DNA of 64,000 nt, from the NCBI RefSeq assembly GCF_007994735.1, contig NZ_VOIL01000001.1:1736001-1800000 (forward strand). The letters are read 5' to 3'. The stretch comes from Nesterenkonia populi (GTDB lineage Bacteria; Actinomycetota; Actinomycetes; Actinomycetales; Micrococcaceae). Shown one piece after another: positions 1-8,702 of this stretch. Position numbers and translations under genes: made by a program. Under the pieces are notes generated by a model. The model made no database searches and was not told the DNA's origin. It saw only the letters and a list, made by a program, of their open reading frames with translations. The first letter of the stretch is position 1, and every line of letters begins with the position of its first letter.

Positions 1-860
1 TACTGGCGGAAGAACCGGGCTGCATGGCCTCGGGTGTTCCACCCCACTTTCCGCATCGCTACCTCTATGGGGAGGTCAGTCTCTCGCAGCAGTCGGGCCA
101 GTCCCTCGGCCCGCAGCATCGTCAGGTAGGTCTGCGGTGTCTTGCCAAAGGCATCCATGAAGACCCGATGGAACTGCGGCACAGATAAGCACACTGTCTC
201 GGCTAGCTTCGCCGACCCCCATCGGCGAGCGAGGTCTGAGCGCATCATCTCCGCCGCTGTGCGGGCTTCCGGGCGTAGAGGCCGTAGAGCACGACGGCGC
301 GGCGGGCTGGGCTTGGTCGTATGGCGCTGAGTTGCACTGCGACGGACGGCCGAGACTTCGATGTAAGGCAGGACCACCTGGAGCACAGACAGCAGCAGCC
401 GCTCAGTCTGAAAGAACACCAAATGCGTATACTCGCAGCCGTTCAGCTGGGTGAGTTCATCTAGACATGGCTGAACTCTGCTGAGGTCATCATCGCTGAG
501 ACGAAGCAGCTGAGCCGGCTCCACGTAGGGTTCCTCTAGCAGTTCACAGGCTTCCATCCGATCTGCCAGCGCAGCCGAGTGTTGCCAGAAAACCTTGTCA
601 ACCAGATAATCAAAGTCCAGAAAGACCGTCGTCGTCGTTACAGGTTCTTCCGGGCGGCACCCTGAGAGCACGTTCGCCCCTAACAATAGCCCATCACCGG
701 GGCGTACCGGCTGTTCACCGAATTCACTGCAGACAATGGCTGTGCCAGACCGAAGGAAGACCAGCCGTACCCAGTCGTAAGCCACCGGAAGTATCGGGCG
801 CTTATGCGTCGAGGTCTCCGCGACTATCGGACGGAACGGAACTGGATACGCTCTCAGCAT
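1..860 (-). CDS. AraC-family transcriptional regulator (3' end cut by window)
   Basis: The minus strand is open from an ATG at 860 to the window edge, giving about 286 residues without a stop. The N-terminal ~150 residues look like the AraC-binding-like sensing domain. Residues from about 210 on form the start of an AraC/XylS DNA-binding domain: LARRWGSAKLAETV, then SVPQFHRVFMDAFGKTPQTYL, then VGWNTRGHAARFFRQ, the second helix-turn-helix just before the cut. It lies 49 bp after the LysE exporter stop on the same strand, so it may be co-transcribed with it. No clear Shine-Dalgarno precedes the ATG and the frame stays open further upstream, so the start is uncertain. The regulated gene is not identifiable here. 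Confidence 0.8.
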   Translation of the reverse strand, partial: MLRAYPVPFRPIVAETSTHKRPILPVAYDWVRLVFLRSGTAIVCSEFGEQPVRPGDGLLLGANVLSGCRPEEPVTTTTVFLDFDYLVDKVFWQHSAALADRMEACELLEEPYVEPAQLLRLSDDDLSRVQPCLDELTQLNGCEYTHLVFFQTERLLLSVLQVVLPYIEVSAVRRSATQRHTTKPSPPRRRALRPLRPEARTAAEMMRSDLARRWGSAKLAETVCLSVPQFHRVFMDAFGKTPQTYLTMLRAEGLARLLRETDLPIEVAMRKVGWNTRGHAARFFRQ

Positions 861-909
861 GTCTGGTTCGTCTTGTACCAGATAGTGCTGAGACTGAAAG
901 CAGGGAGTC

Positions 910-1542
910 TCATGCGCTGGGGTCCGCGAGTGCGAGAACGAGTCCCAGGACGATAAGAACTAAACCGGCCACGACGTTCAGAACACGTTGTGCGCGGCTT
1001 GCGCCTAAGAATCGTCGAACGAGTCCGATGGCGTAGATATAGATCAACCACCAGAGGATGCCCAGCGCAATGTCGAGGGCACCGAGAATTGCTATCTGCG
1101 TCAGTAGTGCCGACGACGGGTCGATGAAGTGCGGAAGGACAGCTACGAAGAAGATCGCAGCTTGGGGATTAAGGACGTTGGCGAGCAACGACTTCCAGAA
1201 GATGCCAGGTGCGCCGTGCTCAGGCGCCACGTCACTCTCCTCATCACGCTTCCTAACTCGGCGGGCCTTGACCAAGCTCTGCACGCCGAGCAACACTAGG
1301 TAGCCTGCACCGGCGAACTTGAGAATCGCGAAGGCGGTATCGCCGGCAAGAATCACGGCCGTCACGCCCAGTGCGGCCGCAATGATGTGGGCAGCTAATC
1401 CAGTCTGCACGCCCAGCGCGGAGATAAAACCAGACCGGCGACTGAGTGCGGTGTAGCGCATGATCACGAACCAGTCTGGGCCGGGGGTGACGTAAGCCAA
1501 CAGGCACACTCCCAGGAAGACGATGACCAGCTCTACAGTCAT
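910..1542 (-). CDS. LysE/RhtB-family amino-acid exporter
   Basis: A 210-residue integral membrane protein of the LysE/RhtB translocator family, which exports amino acids or related metabolites by proton antiport. The N-terminus (MTVELVIVFLGVCLLAYVTPGPDW) carries the family's conserved TPGPD signature. Further hydrophobic segments lie around residues 40-65, 70-90, 110-140, 150-170 and 185-205, and the length is typical. I chose the ATG at 1542 because upstream codons would add a basic tail that runs into the EamA gene. The ATG overlaps the stop of the EamA gene by 4 bp (ATGA), indicating translational coupling. The substrate cannot be read from sequence. Confidence 0.9.
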   Translation of the reverse strand: MTVELVIVFLGVCLLAYVTPGPDWFVIMRYTALSRRSGFISALGVQTGLAAHIIAAALGVTAVILAGDTAFAILKFAGAGYLVLLGVQSLVKARRVRKRDEESDVAPEHGAPGIFWKSLLANVLNPQAAIFFVAVLPHFIDPSSALLTQIAILGALDIALGILWWLIYIYAIGLVRRFLGASRAQRVLNVVAGLVLIVLGLVLALADPSA

Positions 1543-2435
1543 GGAGCAGTCCTCGTCCGAGCTGGCCCGGACCGTTGAGGCGTGCGGCCGAACGCAACGA
1601 CTCCGGCGCTTGCTGCCCCAACCAGTACCAACGCGAGCCACTGCAAGGGCGCTAAGTATTGAGCGAGAAGCAGAGTGCCTGCCAACCCGGCTGCTGCCGG
1701 TTCAAGACTCTGCATGACTCCGACTGTCCGTGGCGGTAAACGACGGAGAGCGATGAACTCGAACGAATACGGCAGCACTGAAGCAAGCACCGCCACCGTG
1801 AACCCGATAAGCAGGATACGTAGATCGATGAGACCGGACCCATTCTCGATGATTCCAAGCGGTGCCACCAACAGCGCAGCCCATAACAGCGCCCATGCCA
1901 GAGGACCTAGCGTTACTGCGGATGCACCGGCACGTTTGCTCAACAACAGATAGCCGGCCATGGCCGCCCCCGATGCCAGCGCGAGCGACACTCCCACTAC
2001 GGAGTAGTCGTCCCCTCCGCGGCCGTAGAAGAGCCAGACTCCTGCACCGGCCAGAACAGCGAAGCCGGCGTGCAGTAGACGTTTCGACAGCACGAGGGCC
2101 AGGGTGATCGGTCCCAATAACTGCAAAGAAGTCGCCAGCCCCAATGGCAAAAAGAGCAGGGAAGGGTAGACAAGATTCATGCCAGCAATAGCGGTGCCGA
2201 AGCCCAGGATTACCAGTCGCTCAGACCACGCAGCCGGCAAGGACGGGCGTGCGATCACCAGGAGCACCAATGCAGCGAAGCCCAGCCGCAAAGTGACCAC
2301 CCCTGCTGGGCCGATGTCTGAGAACAGGGTCGCCCCCACGGCCTGGCCGAACTGTACGCAGACGACGCTGCCCAGGACCAGCAGGGAGGCAGGAGCACGA
2401 GTCACCCCACCAGCATTGCGTCTTTGACCGTTCAC
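1539..2435 (-). CDS. EamA/RhtA-family transporter (DMT superfamily)
   Basis: A 298-residue, roughly ten-helix drug/metabolite transporter similar in length to E. coli RhtA (threonine/homoserine exporter). Two EamA repeats are visible: about residues 15-140 (from LLVLGSVVCVQFGQAVGATLFSDI) and 150-285 (from GVSLALASGAAMAGYLLLSKR). The second half contains SLEPAAAGLAGTLLL, the RhtA-type signature before the last helices. I placed the start at a GTG (2435) because the longer frame runs through the divergent LysR gene; a GTG at 2405 is the alternative. It is the first gene of a minus-strand set with LysE and AraC, and divergent LysR probably controls it. Confidence 0.87.
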   Translation of the reverse strand: MNGQRRNAGGVTRAPASLLVLGSVVCVQFGQAVGATLFSDIGPAGVVTLRLGFAALVLLVIARPSLPAAWSERLVILGFGTAIAGMNLVYPSLLFLPLGLATSLQLLGPITLALVLSKRLLHAGFAVLAGAGVWLFYGRGGDDYSVVGVSLALASGAAMAGYLLLSKRAGASAVTLGPLAWALLWAALLVAPLGIIENGSGLIDLRILLIGFTVAVLASVLPYSFEFIALRRLPPRTVGVMQSLEPAAAGLAGTLLLAQYLAPLQWLALVLVGAASAGVVAFGRTPQRSGPARTRTAP

Positions 2436-2444
2436 GTCTATGAA

Positions 2445-2469
2445 GCGTTTGAGACGCAAACCTTGTAAT
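2445..2469. promoter_or_regulatory. Divergent LysR/EamA control region with leaderless LysR promoter
   Basis: Only 42 bp separate the EamA and LysR starts. An imperfect inverted repeat GCGTTTGAGACGC (2445-2457) is a candidate LysR binding site. A -10-like TGTAAT (2464-2469) lies 8 bp before the LysR ATG, so the transcript would start at or next to the start codon (leaderless). Both assignments rest on pattern only. Confidence 0.4.
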
Positions 2470-2477
2470 CTGTCTAC

Positions 2478-3428
2478 ATGATCGAGCATCGAGGGCTCCG
2501 TGCCCTGGAGGCAGTAGCGGAGCATGAGACGGTGACCGCAGCAGCAGCTGTCCTGCGCTTCACCCCGTCCGCGGTATCTCAGCAGATCGCTCATCTGGCT
2601 GATGAAGTCGGAGCCCCACTCCTTGAACGTCAAGGCCGCAACGTGCATCTGACCCCTGCTGCGCGGCTGCTACTTCAACGAACGCAGCACCTCAATGCCG
2701 CATGGGAAGCCACCAAAGCTGAGGTCAGCAGTTCATCAACCAAACCCACGGGGCATATTCGCTTCTGCGGTGTTTCCTCTGCAATCGCAGCCCTGATCGC
2801 GCCTGTGATTTCCCGACTAAAACTCACCCAATCTCAAATTCGAGCATCGGTGATCGAGGAAGAAACATCCGACTGCTACAAACTGCTGACGCTTGGTGAA
2901 GCCGATATTGCCGTGGTTCTACCCACCCAGGACTCGCCAGCCCACAGCGACCCCCGATTCGAACAACACACCCTAGTCGTGGACGAACAAGATGTCCTGG
3001 TGCCCAAGGGCCATGCTCTGGCATCACGAGAAAGCATCGACCTCACAGAACTGGCCTCAGAAAGCTGGATTGCCAAGCGCCGCGACAACGACACTTATTC
3101 CCTGCTGAGTGCCGCATGCGCGGCAGCCGGGTTCACTCCTCAGGTCGTTCATGAAGCCAAGGAGTGGTATGCAATATCGGCGCTTGTTTCGGCAGGACTC
3201 GGGCTCTGCCTACTACCGCGCCTGGTTCCCATTCCAGCAGAACATCACGTCGTCCGCGTACCCCTGCGTGGCGCTATAAGACCCACAAGACGCTTTCTAA
3301 CAAGTACGCGACGAGGCAGGTGCCACCATCCCCTTATCAAGCTTGGTCTAGAAGCGCTCGCGGAACTGGCCGAAACAGGACCACTGACGCCTCAACCGCA
3401 CGGCAGGTCCTCTGTGTCCTCGGGGTGA
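2478..3428 (+). CDS. LysR-family transcriptional regulator
   Basis: 316 residues with the usual LysR layout. A winged helix-turn-helix occupies residues 3-62 (RGLRALEAVAEHETVTAAAA, then SAVSQQIAHLADEVGAPLLERQGR). A linker helix is followed by a LysR substrate-binding domain from about residue 90 to 300. It is divergent from the EamA exporter by 42 bp, the classical arrangement for a LysR regulator of the neighbouring gene, so it probably controls export in response to the exported metabolite. The C-terminal ~25 residues are proline- and serine-rich and less conserved-looking. There is no Shine-Dalgarno; a -10-like hexamer 8 bp upstream suggests leaderless translation. Confidence 0.9.
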   Translation: MIEHRGLRALEAVAEHETVTAAAAVLRFTPSAVSQQIAHLADEVGAPLLERQGRNVHLTPAARLLLQRTQHLNAAWEATKAEVSSSSTKPTGHIRFCGVSSAIAALIAPVISRLKLTQSQIRASVIEEETSDCYKLLTLGEADIAVVLPTQDSPAHSDPRFEQHTLVVDEQDVLVPKGHALASRESIDLTELASESWIAKRRDNDTYSLLSAACAAAGFTPQVVHEAKEWYAISALVSAGLGLCLLPRLVPIPAEHHVVRVPLRGAIRPTRRFLTSTRRGRCHHPLIKLGLEALAELAETGPLTPQPHGRSSVSSG

Positions 3429-3453
3429 CAGTGGTGATCACCGCGCTACAAGC

Positions 3454-4682
3454 ATGTTGGCTGACCTCGACGCAACTATAGGGCACGGCACGTTAGCGGT
3501 GACGGCCTATGCGGCCTGTTTCGGTGGGCTGTTGATGCTCGCCTCTAGGGTCGGTGCCCGGTAGGGCACTGACCCTGGTGCTGCTCGCGATGATGGTCTT
3601 CGCCGCGGCGTCCGTGCTCGGTGCACTGACCCCCTCGGTGTGGGTACTGGCGATGGCCCGCGCCCTACAGGGTCTAGCTGCCGCAGTCTCAGTACATTCG
3701 GCATTGCGGCTGTTGCCCACACTGGTACCCGAGGTCGTCGCCCGCCGTCGTGCCGCGGCCGGGCGGAGTGCTGCAGGAGCGGAGCCGGAGCATCAGGTTT
3801 CGTCATCGTCGGAGGACTCAGTGAGTTGGCTTCCTGGAGGGCAGTGTTCTGGATGAATATCATTATTGCCGCTGTCCTGATACCTCTCATCCTCAGGACA
3901 ATCCCCGCTGATCCCCGGGCCAATCAAGCTGTCACCATCCCGTGGCTCACGGCAGGGCTTCTCACCATCGCAGCGATGAGACTTGTCGGCGGTCCGTCCG
4001 CCTTCGCAGAAGGCGGACTAGCCCCGTGGGTTTCCTCATGGTTGGCGTAGGTGTGGCCACCTGTATCGGCTTGTGGGTCATCGACCACAGAGCGCACACG
4101 CCATTGATACCGAAGACGGCGCGGGGTTCGACGCCCCTGAGGTGGGGAGTGTTCGGGTCATTCACGAACACGGCAACCACCACCTCGACCATCAGGGTGG
4201 CAATCCTCTATCTTCAACAACAACGGGAGTTCTCGCCCATGGAAGCGGCCGGAACCTTAGTGAGTTTCAGTCTGCTCGTGGTCGCTGGCTCCACCACAGC
4301 CTCATGGCTCATTGGTGCCATTGGCTGGCGACGCAGCCTGGGTCTGGGTCTGACCGTGGTCGCCTCCGGCAACGCGATGATGGCGACCTGGCCCAGCGTG
4401 GCTGGTATCGCGACAGCTGCTGGACTGTGCGGGCTAGGGATCGGTATCGGCTCAGTAGCAGCCACCGACATGGGCACGCACCTTATGGAGTCGTTCAAGG
4501 CCACTGCTGCCGGGCTCATCAATTCCGCCGCACAACTCGGCACCGCCATCGGTACCGCGAGCATCCTGCTCGTTTCGACTATAAGCAGTCCTCGGCACGC
4601 CTGGATTACCGCAGCCGTCTGTGCCACGCTCGTCGCCGTAACAACCTCCCTGCGTCACCCTGAACGACGACCGGTCCGGTGA
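3454..4682 (+). pseudogene. Decayed MFS multidrug exporter (EmrB/QacA-like)
   Basis: Pieces of one major-facilitator exporter are spread over three frames. A start fragment (MLADLDATIGHGTLAVTAYA, then CFGGLLMLASRVGAR) ends in a stop near 3567. A fragment with two membrane helices (ALTLVLLAMMVFAAASVLGAL) runs to about 3725. A third fragment (GFVIVGGLSELASWRAVFWM) stops at 4050. The C-terminal half continues in another frame to 4682 (GLGIGIGSVAATDMGTHLME, then AAGLINSAAQLGTAIGTASI), typical of drug:H+ antiporter-2 proteins. At least three frameshifts or stops and a missing first helix make a functional product unlikely. Confidence 0.8.
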
Positions 4683-5040
4683 GGCTCGATCACATATATC
4701 GTGATAGCGGTATTCCGAGAAAAGATCTGGCGCCGATGACATGATGGTCAAATCGATCCGAGCGCGATCACTGTTACGGAGATGCTTGAAACTTACAGCC
4801 GATCCGCATAGAACCCCGGCAGCCCCTAGCACCCTAGCTGGAATGCGATGCCACGAAGCCTGTGCATCGCAACTCACCAGCAAGCTCGCTGTCTACGCCG
4901 CCGATGCCCCATCTGATCCCTCGCATCGCCGCCTTCGAGGGATCACGCCTCTTGCAGATCGAGGGCGACGCTGGGCCGCCCGGGTGATTCGATGCCTACC
5001 CGACCATCGAGAGGCGGTACCCCAGCATGGCTTCACCTCG
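4683..5040. other. 358-bp stretch without a recognisable gene
   Basis: This lies between the MFS pseudogene and the end of gajB. A short inverted repeat (ATCAC at about 4690, GTGAT at about 4702) may form a weak hairpin. One frame reads a protein-like fragment (IPRIAAFEGSRLLQIEGDAG, then a stop, then FDAYPTIERRYPSMASP) that looks like debris of a lost gene, but I cannot assign a family. No tRNA, insertion-sequence end or strong promoter is visible. Confidence 0.4.
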
Positions 5041-6699
5041 TCAGGATTTCGCTACGTTCGTCTGCAAGTGGGTATCGATTTGTTCGAGCGATGAGAACTC
5101 AGCTTGGATTCCCTTCCACCACCGGCTCTCGGTTGCTGTGTATGGCCCGTAGGGCCCGTCTGCCATTGCTGTTCTCGTTACGATCAAGCCATGTCGTGCT
5201 CTGGAGAGCATTACCAAGAGCACCCGCTGTTCCTCGGAAAGGGGTTTACCGTGGTTGTTTCGCGTGAGCGGCAGATGTCCTTCTTCCAGGCCGATGGCGA
5301 ATACCCAGTCGAACTGCTGGCCTTTACCCGTATGAGCATTCAGTAGGTGGACGCCCGGACCGATCGTCTGCTTGGGGTCTGAAACTCGAATGGACCGCAC
5401 CGCGGCCCGTGCAGTTGCGGCATCGCTCTCCTCTAGTGTGTCGAAGGCGCTGTCGAGGAGTTCCCGGGCGTCGACATCAGCCGGGTCGACGGCGTTGAGT
5501 ACCGCGAGTCTGGCATCGGCGATTGTTGCAGCGCGTGGGAGTGTGGCAACCGTTGACTGTATGAGAGCAACGATCCAGGGATCGTCGATCGCAAGGTCCC
5601 AACGACGCACGGGGAACGCTTTCTCGCCCGCGAGAACAGAGTCAATATCGGATCTACGCCAAAATACACGGGTGATGATGCCTACGGAGGCACTGGGATT
5701 ATGCCGCATGATAGCGCCTACAAGGCGCTTCAGCTGTTCCGCTTCCGAAGCGCGGTCCGGAAATACCAGCGCTGCAGAGCAGCCTCCGCCAGGCCATTGC
5801 TCCGGCTGTGCGGAGACCAGGCTGGAGCCCGGATCGACCTCTTCGCTTACTGAGTTCACGGCTGCTAGAACTTTGGGTGAAGAGCGATAAGACTCGTGCA
5901 ACCGGATCGGCGTACCGCAGGTCTTACGCACTTCTGCCTCTACCTCAGTGGGCGCGGCTCCCGCCCATGAGTAGATCCCCTGGAGCGGGTCGCCGGCGAA
6001 CGTTCGCCTTGAAGTGCAACTCAACATGGCGAGGTCGAGCTGTTGCATGGAGAGATCCTGGAACTCGTCTACCAGCACTGCCCCGAAGTGTGCCTGGTAA
6101 AGCCGCGCAACCGCGGGGAGCCGGAGAAGGCATTGCGCGTGCCGGAGAAGATCGTCGTAGTGGAGCTGATTGGCGTCTTGGCGCGAACGCTCTACTTCCT
6201 CTGCAAGCGTGCCTATCGGCCCATCAGTACGCTGCCGGATGGCTGTCCGAACTTCGGAGTCGGAGAGTGGGTGTCGCTTGATATCGCTCAATAGGCGTTC
6301 GGCGTCGTATATATGGGTGCCGCCGCCAGCAGCCTCCATGGCCTTCCGCATGGTGCTACTCTTCGGTATTTTGAGGCTCTCCATGTTTAGTCCAATAGTC
6401 CTGCCATGGGCGAGAACAATCTCGGTTGCAAAACCGTGGAGGTTACGGACGAGGATCTGGCGTCGAGCTCGCGCGTGACCCACTACGGAACGCAACCGTT
6501 CTTCAAGGTTCGAGCGGGCGCGCTTCGTGAAGGTGAGGGCGAGCACGCGCTGGTTCGGCTCTAGAGAGTTGATCTGATGAGCCGCTCGGTGTGCCAATAG
6601 CTCAGTCTTGCCGCAACCTGGAGGGGCAATGATCAGCAAGTTGTCCTCATCCGAGGTTGCAGCTTCAAGCTGCTCCTTACTCAGAGAAAACTCACTCAC
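5041..6699 (-). CDS. gajB: Gabija system helicase GajB (UvrD/Rep-like SF1A)
   Basis: A 552-residue superfamily 1A helicase with every core motif present: Walker A APPGCGKT (25-32), motif Ia LALTFTKRAR (53-62), Walker B VDEFQD (210-215), motif III GDPLQGIYSWAGA (236-248), motif IV SYRSS (270-274), motif V NAHTGKGQQFDWVFAIGLEE and motif VI VMLSRARHG near the C-terminus. Its ATG overlaps the stop of the OLD-type nuclease gene by 4 bp, giving the gajA-gajB order that defines Gabija. In studied Gabija systems GajB associates with the GajA tetramer and acts as the NTPase/DNA-binding partner in anti-phage defence. The size is somewhat above the ~490 residues of the Bacillus protein. Assignment rests on domain pair and order, not on a database search. 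Confidence 0.85.
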   Translation of the reverse strand: MSEFSLSKEQLEAATSDEDNLLIIAPPGCGKTELLAHRAAHQINSLEPNQRVLALTFTKRARSNLEERLRSVVGHARARRQILVRNLHGFATEIVLAHGRTIGLNMESLKIPKSSTMRKAMEAAGGGTHIYDAERLLSDIKRHPLSDSEVRTAIRQRTDGPIGTLAEEVERSRQDANQLHYDDLLRHAQCLLRLPAVARLYQAHFGAVLVDEFQDLSMQQLDLAMLSCTSRRTFAGDPLQGIYSWAGAAPTEVEAEVRKTCGTPIRLHESYRSSPKVLAAVNSVSEEVDPGSSLVSAQPEQWPGGGCSAALVFPDRASEAEQLKRLVGAIMRHNPSASVGIITRVFWRRSDIDSVLAGEKAFPVRRWDLAIDDPWIVALIQSTVATLPRAATIADARLAVLNAVDPADVDARELLDSAFDTLEESDAATARAAVRSIRVSDPKQTIGPGVHLLNAHTGKGQQFDWVFAIGLEEGHLPLTRNNHGKPLSEEQRVLLVMLSRARHGLIVTRTAMADGPYGPYTATESRWWKGIQAEFSSLEQIDTHLQTNVAKS

Positions 6700-8315
6700 T
6701 GCCGGCTCAATTCATCCACGGCGCGCACCAGGCGGGTCACGCTGCCGATCCTGCCGGCCGTTTCCGGTGTGAGCACCTCGGCGATGCACGACGCCGCGTC
6801 GACCTTACCTTTGTCGCGACAGAACTTCGCAACAGCCTCAGGCGTGATTTCCTCGATCGCGGCGACGCCCGTGGCCTGGAGTATGCCCTGCTCTCGGCAG
6901 AATCCACCGTCGATAAGCGCCTTCGCCGCTGCAGAACCACCAAGAGCGCGCGTGTATTCGTCTTCGAGGTCGGCGTCGGATATGAACACCTTCTTATCGA
7001 CAATGGTGTCGCGCTTGCCTTTGAACGCATTCACCCAGGATCCGCTCTCGCTCATGTCGACCAAGCCGAGGAGTGTAGGCCCAAAGCCGTCTGGGCCTAA
7101 GAGCGGGAAGACGTTCCTGAACTTGTCGGCGCCGTCCAGCTCGACGACCACCGCGCCGAGGCGGTCGAGATCGATTCCAAGATTCTCAGCCACGGCCGCC
7201 ACGATAACCCGGTCTGCATCGCCTTCGACTAGGATGACGAACCGCGCAGTTAGGGCCTCCAGCAGTCGGGGAGACCACCAGTGGGCTCGTACTTTTTCCA
7301 CCTTCGACAGCTTCGCTTCGCCGATCTGATGGCATTCCCCGTGGCGGTCCACCGCGATCACCTCAGAGGGTTCGAAGCGGTGAAGGATGTACGGCGAATG
7401 GGTGACGATAATTTTCTGGTTTCCGTCCCCGCTCAACAAATCCGCTGCTGTTCGTTGGCTTGTCGGATGCAGGTGGATCTCCGGTTCGTCAATGGCGAGC
7501 ACGTTTGCAGTGCCTTCGGCCAGGTCGAAAAGTGTCATGGACATAAGCTGGCGAACACCATCCGACTGCTCTGTCAACAAGACCTGCTCGTCGCCACGGT
7601 TGAGGAAAATCGTTACGTCCTGGAGGACGTCACTGGAAGGATCCGTCACGCTCCTGACCGAGAAATCATTGTGGGATACCCTCCGCGGCATTGAGCGACT
7701 GAGATGGTCGGCGACCTGACCAAGCAGATCGCCAACTGACTCGTTGCCGGCAAGTTCATCGTTGAACTGGTCAAGCAGCTTCTTCAGCCCGTCCTCGTTT
7801 GAGCCGAGGTCTGCGGCCGCCAGGAGGCTACGTACTGGACTATGCGCGCCTTCCATCATGGCCGTGCCACGCGTCGCCCGCAGGTAGCGCCAACCAAACT
7901 CCTCGAGTTGCTCACGGTTGGGCGCTCGTTCGTGCCCGCTCTCGGGGAACCAACGGCGGATGGTAACGGTCTCCTCGTCTTCGGGATCTGCTTCCACGAC
8001 CATTTGGACCCAAAGATACTCCGTCACCTCGTCCTCAGCGATGCTGATCTCTGAGGGGAAGGGGCGACGGTTTGTCTCTGTGAAATCGGACCACCATGCG
8101 TTAACTACGAGGGGCTGCTCGCGGTCACGCAGGTCGCTGGGCTTGAGAGCCTGGTAGAGCCCAGCGGTGCTCGTTCCTAAAAGCAGATTCAGCAGGCGCA
8201 GGATCGATGACTTGCCGACGTCGTTCGCGCCGACGACGACGGCATGCCGACGTAGTGCAAGGTTCAGATCCTGGATCCGACTGTGATTGCTGATCTCTAC
8301 TTTGGACAATCGCAT
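6696..8315 (-). CDS. gajA: Gabija system nuclease GajA (OLD-family ATPase-TOPRIM)
   Basis: A 539-residue class 2 OLD-family protein. The N-terminal ABC-type ATPase has Walker A GANDVGKSS (29-37), Walker B LAIDEPEIHLHP (273-284) and the switch THSPYIL (305-311). The C-terminal TOPRIM nuclease has VEGDADR (363-369), LVDMSES (418-424), DADLEDE (447-453) and a lysine near 504. In Gabija the ATPase senses nucleotide depletion and releases TOPRIM nicking of DNA. The LVDMSES motif has serine where the usual DxD second aspartate stands. I chose the ATG at 8315, preceded by GGGGCGAGG; an ATG at 8330 is possible. It is first in the operon, with its stop overlapping the gajB start by 4 bp. Confidence 0.85.
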   Translation of the reverse strand: MRLSKVEISNHSRIQDLNLALRRHAVVVGANDVGKSSILRLLNLLLGTSTAGLYQALKPSDLRDREQPLVVNAWWSDFTETNRRPFPSEISIAEDEVTEYLWVQMVVEADPEDEETVTIRRWFPESGHERAPNREQLEEFGWRYLRATRGTAMMEGAHSPVRSLLAAADLGSNEDGLKKLLDQFNDELAGNESVGDLLGQVADHLSRSMPRRVSHNDFSVRSVTDPSSDVLQDVTIFLNRGDEQVLLTEQSDGVRQLMSMTLFDLAEGTANVLAIDEPEIHLHPTSQRTAADLLSGDGNQKIIVTHSPYILHRFEPSEVIAVDRHGECHQIGEAKLSKVEKVRAHWWSPRLLEALTARFVILVEGDADRVIVAAVAENLGIDLDRLGAVVVELDGADKFRNVFPLLGPDGFGPTLLGLVDMSESGSWVNAFKGKRDTIVDKKVFISDADLEDEYTRALGGSAAAKALIDGGFCREQGILQATGVAAIEEITPEAVAKFCRDKGKVDAASCIAEVLTPETAGRIGSVTRLVRAVDELSRQ

Positions 8316-8702
8316 ATCCTCGCCCCTCATGTGTGGGAGCTGCGGCCCAGCTCTCCCAGTTCCATTCTGTTCTGGCAATCGTACTGAACGAACGACGGCA
8401 CCTGACCCACAATGTCTCTAGTTGATACCGTTGCCTTTCGTCCGGTGCGGTCCTGTTTTGATCTGGGTGCGAATCCCGTGCCAAGGTTCCCTACCTCGGG
8501 CTGATCGCTGATTCATCCCATAGGTCGCGCGCGGTCTCCGCTAGGAGCGTCTTCGCACTCGTGAGGGGACTGGGACGACCATCTGCTGCGGGTAGGCATC
8601 AGGCTGGGCACGCTGTGATTCGATGCAGAACCCGCCCTTGACAGGAACTCTGCCCTCGCCTGGAGTAAGGGCGGGTCGTGGGTCAGTGCTCACCTGATTG
8701 GT
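8316..8702. other. Intergenic region between gajA and the relaxase gene
   Basis: This 387-bp stretch separates the divergent gajA and MobF genes and must hold both promoters. Apart from the hairpin at 8630-8676, which I list separately, no gene, repeat or clear promoter pair stands out. A short T-loop-like string near 8465-8482 is not part of a tRNA. Confidence 0.5.
8630..8676. repeat. Inverted repeat before the relaxase gene, candidate oriT
   Basis: A perfect 10-bp inverted repeat, ACCCGCCCTT (8630-8639) and AAGGGCGGGT (8667-8676), encloses 27 bp. Within the loop are a nested CAGG (8642-8645) and CCTG (8659-8662). It ends 26 bp before the MobF relaxase start. MobF relaxases bind a hairpin next to their nic site, and oriT often sits directly beside the relaxase gene, so this is the best candidate here. 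A transcription-related hairpin is the alternative; there is no T-run on either side to make it a terminator. Confidence 0.4.

Noticed and set aside
8465..8482. tRNA T-loop-like string (GGGTGCGAATCCCGTGCC), possible attachment site
   Set aside because: No acceptor, D or anticodon arm is nearby and no second copy was found in the window, so neither a tRNA nor an att site is supported.
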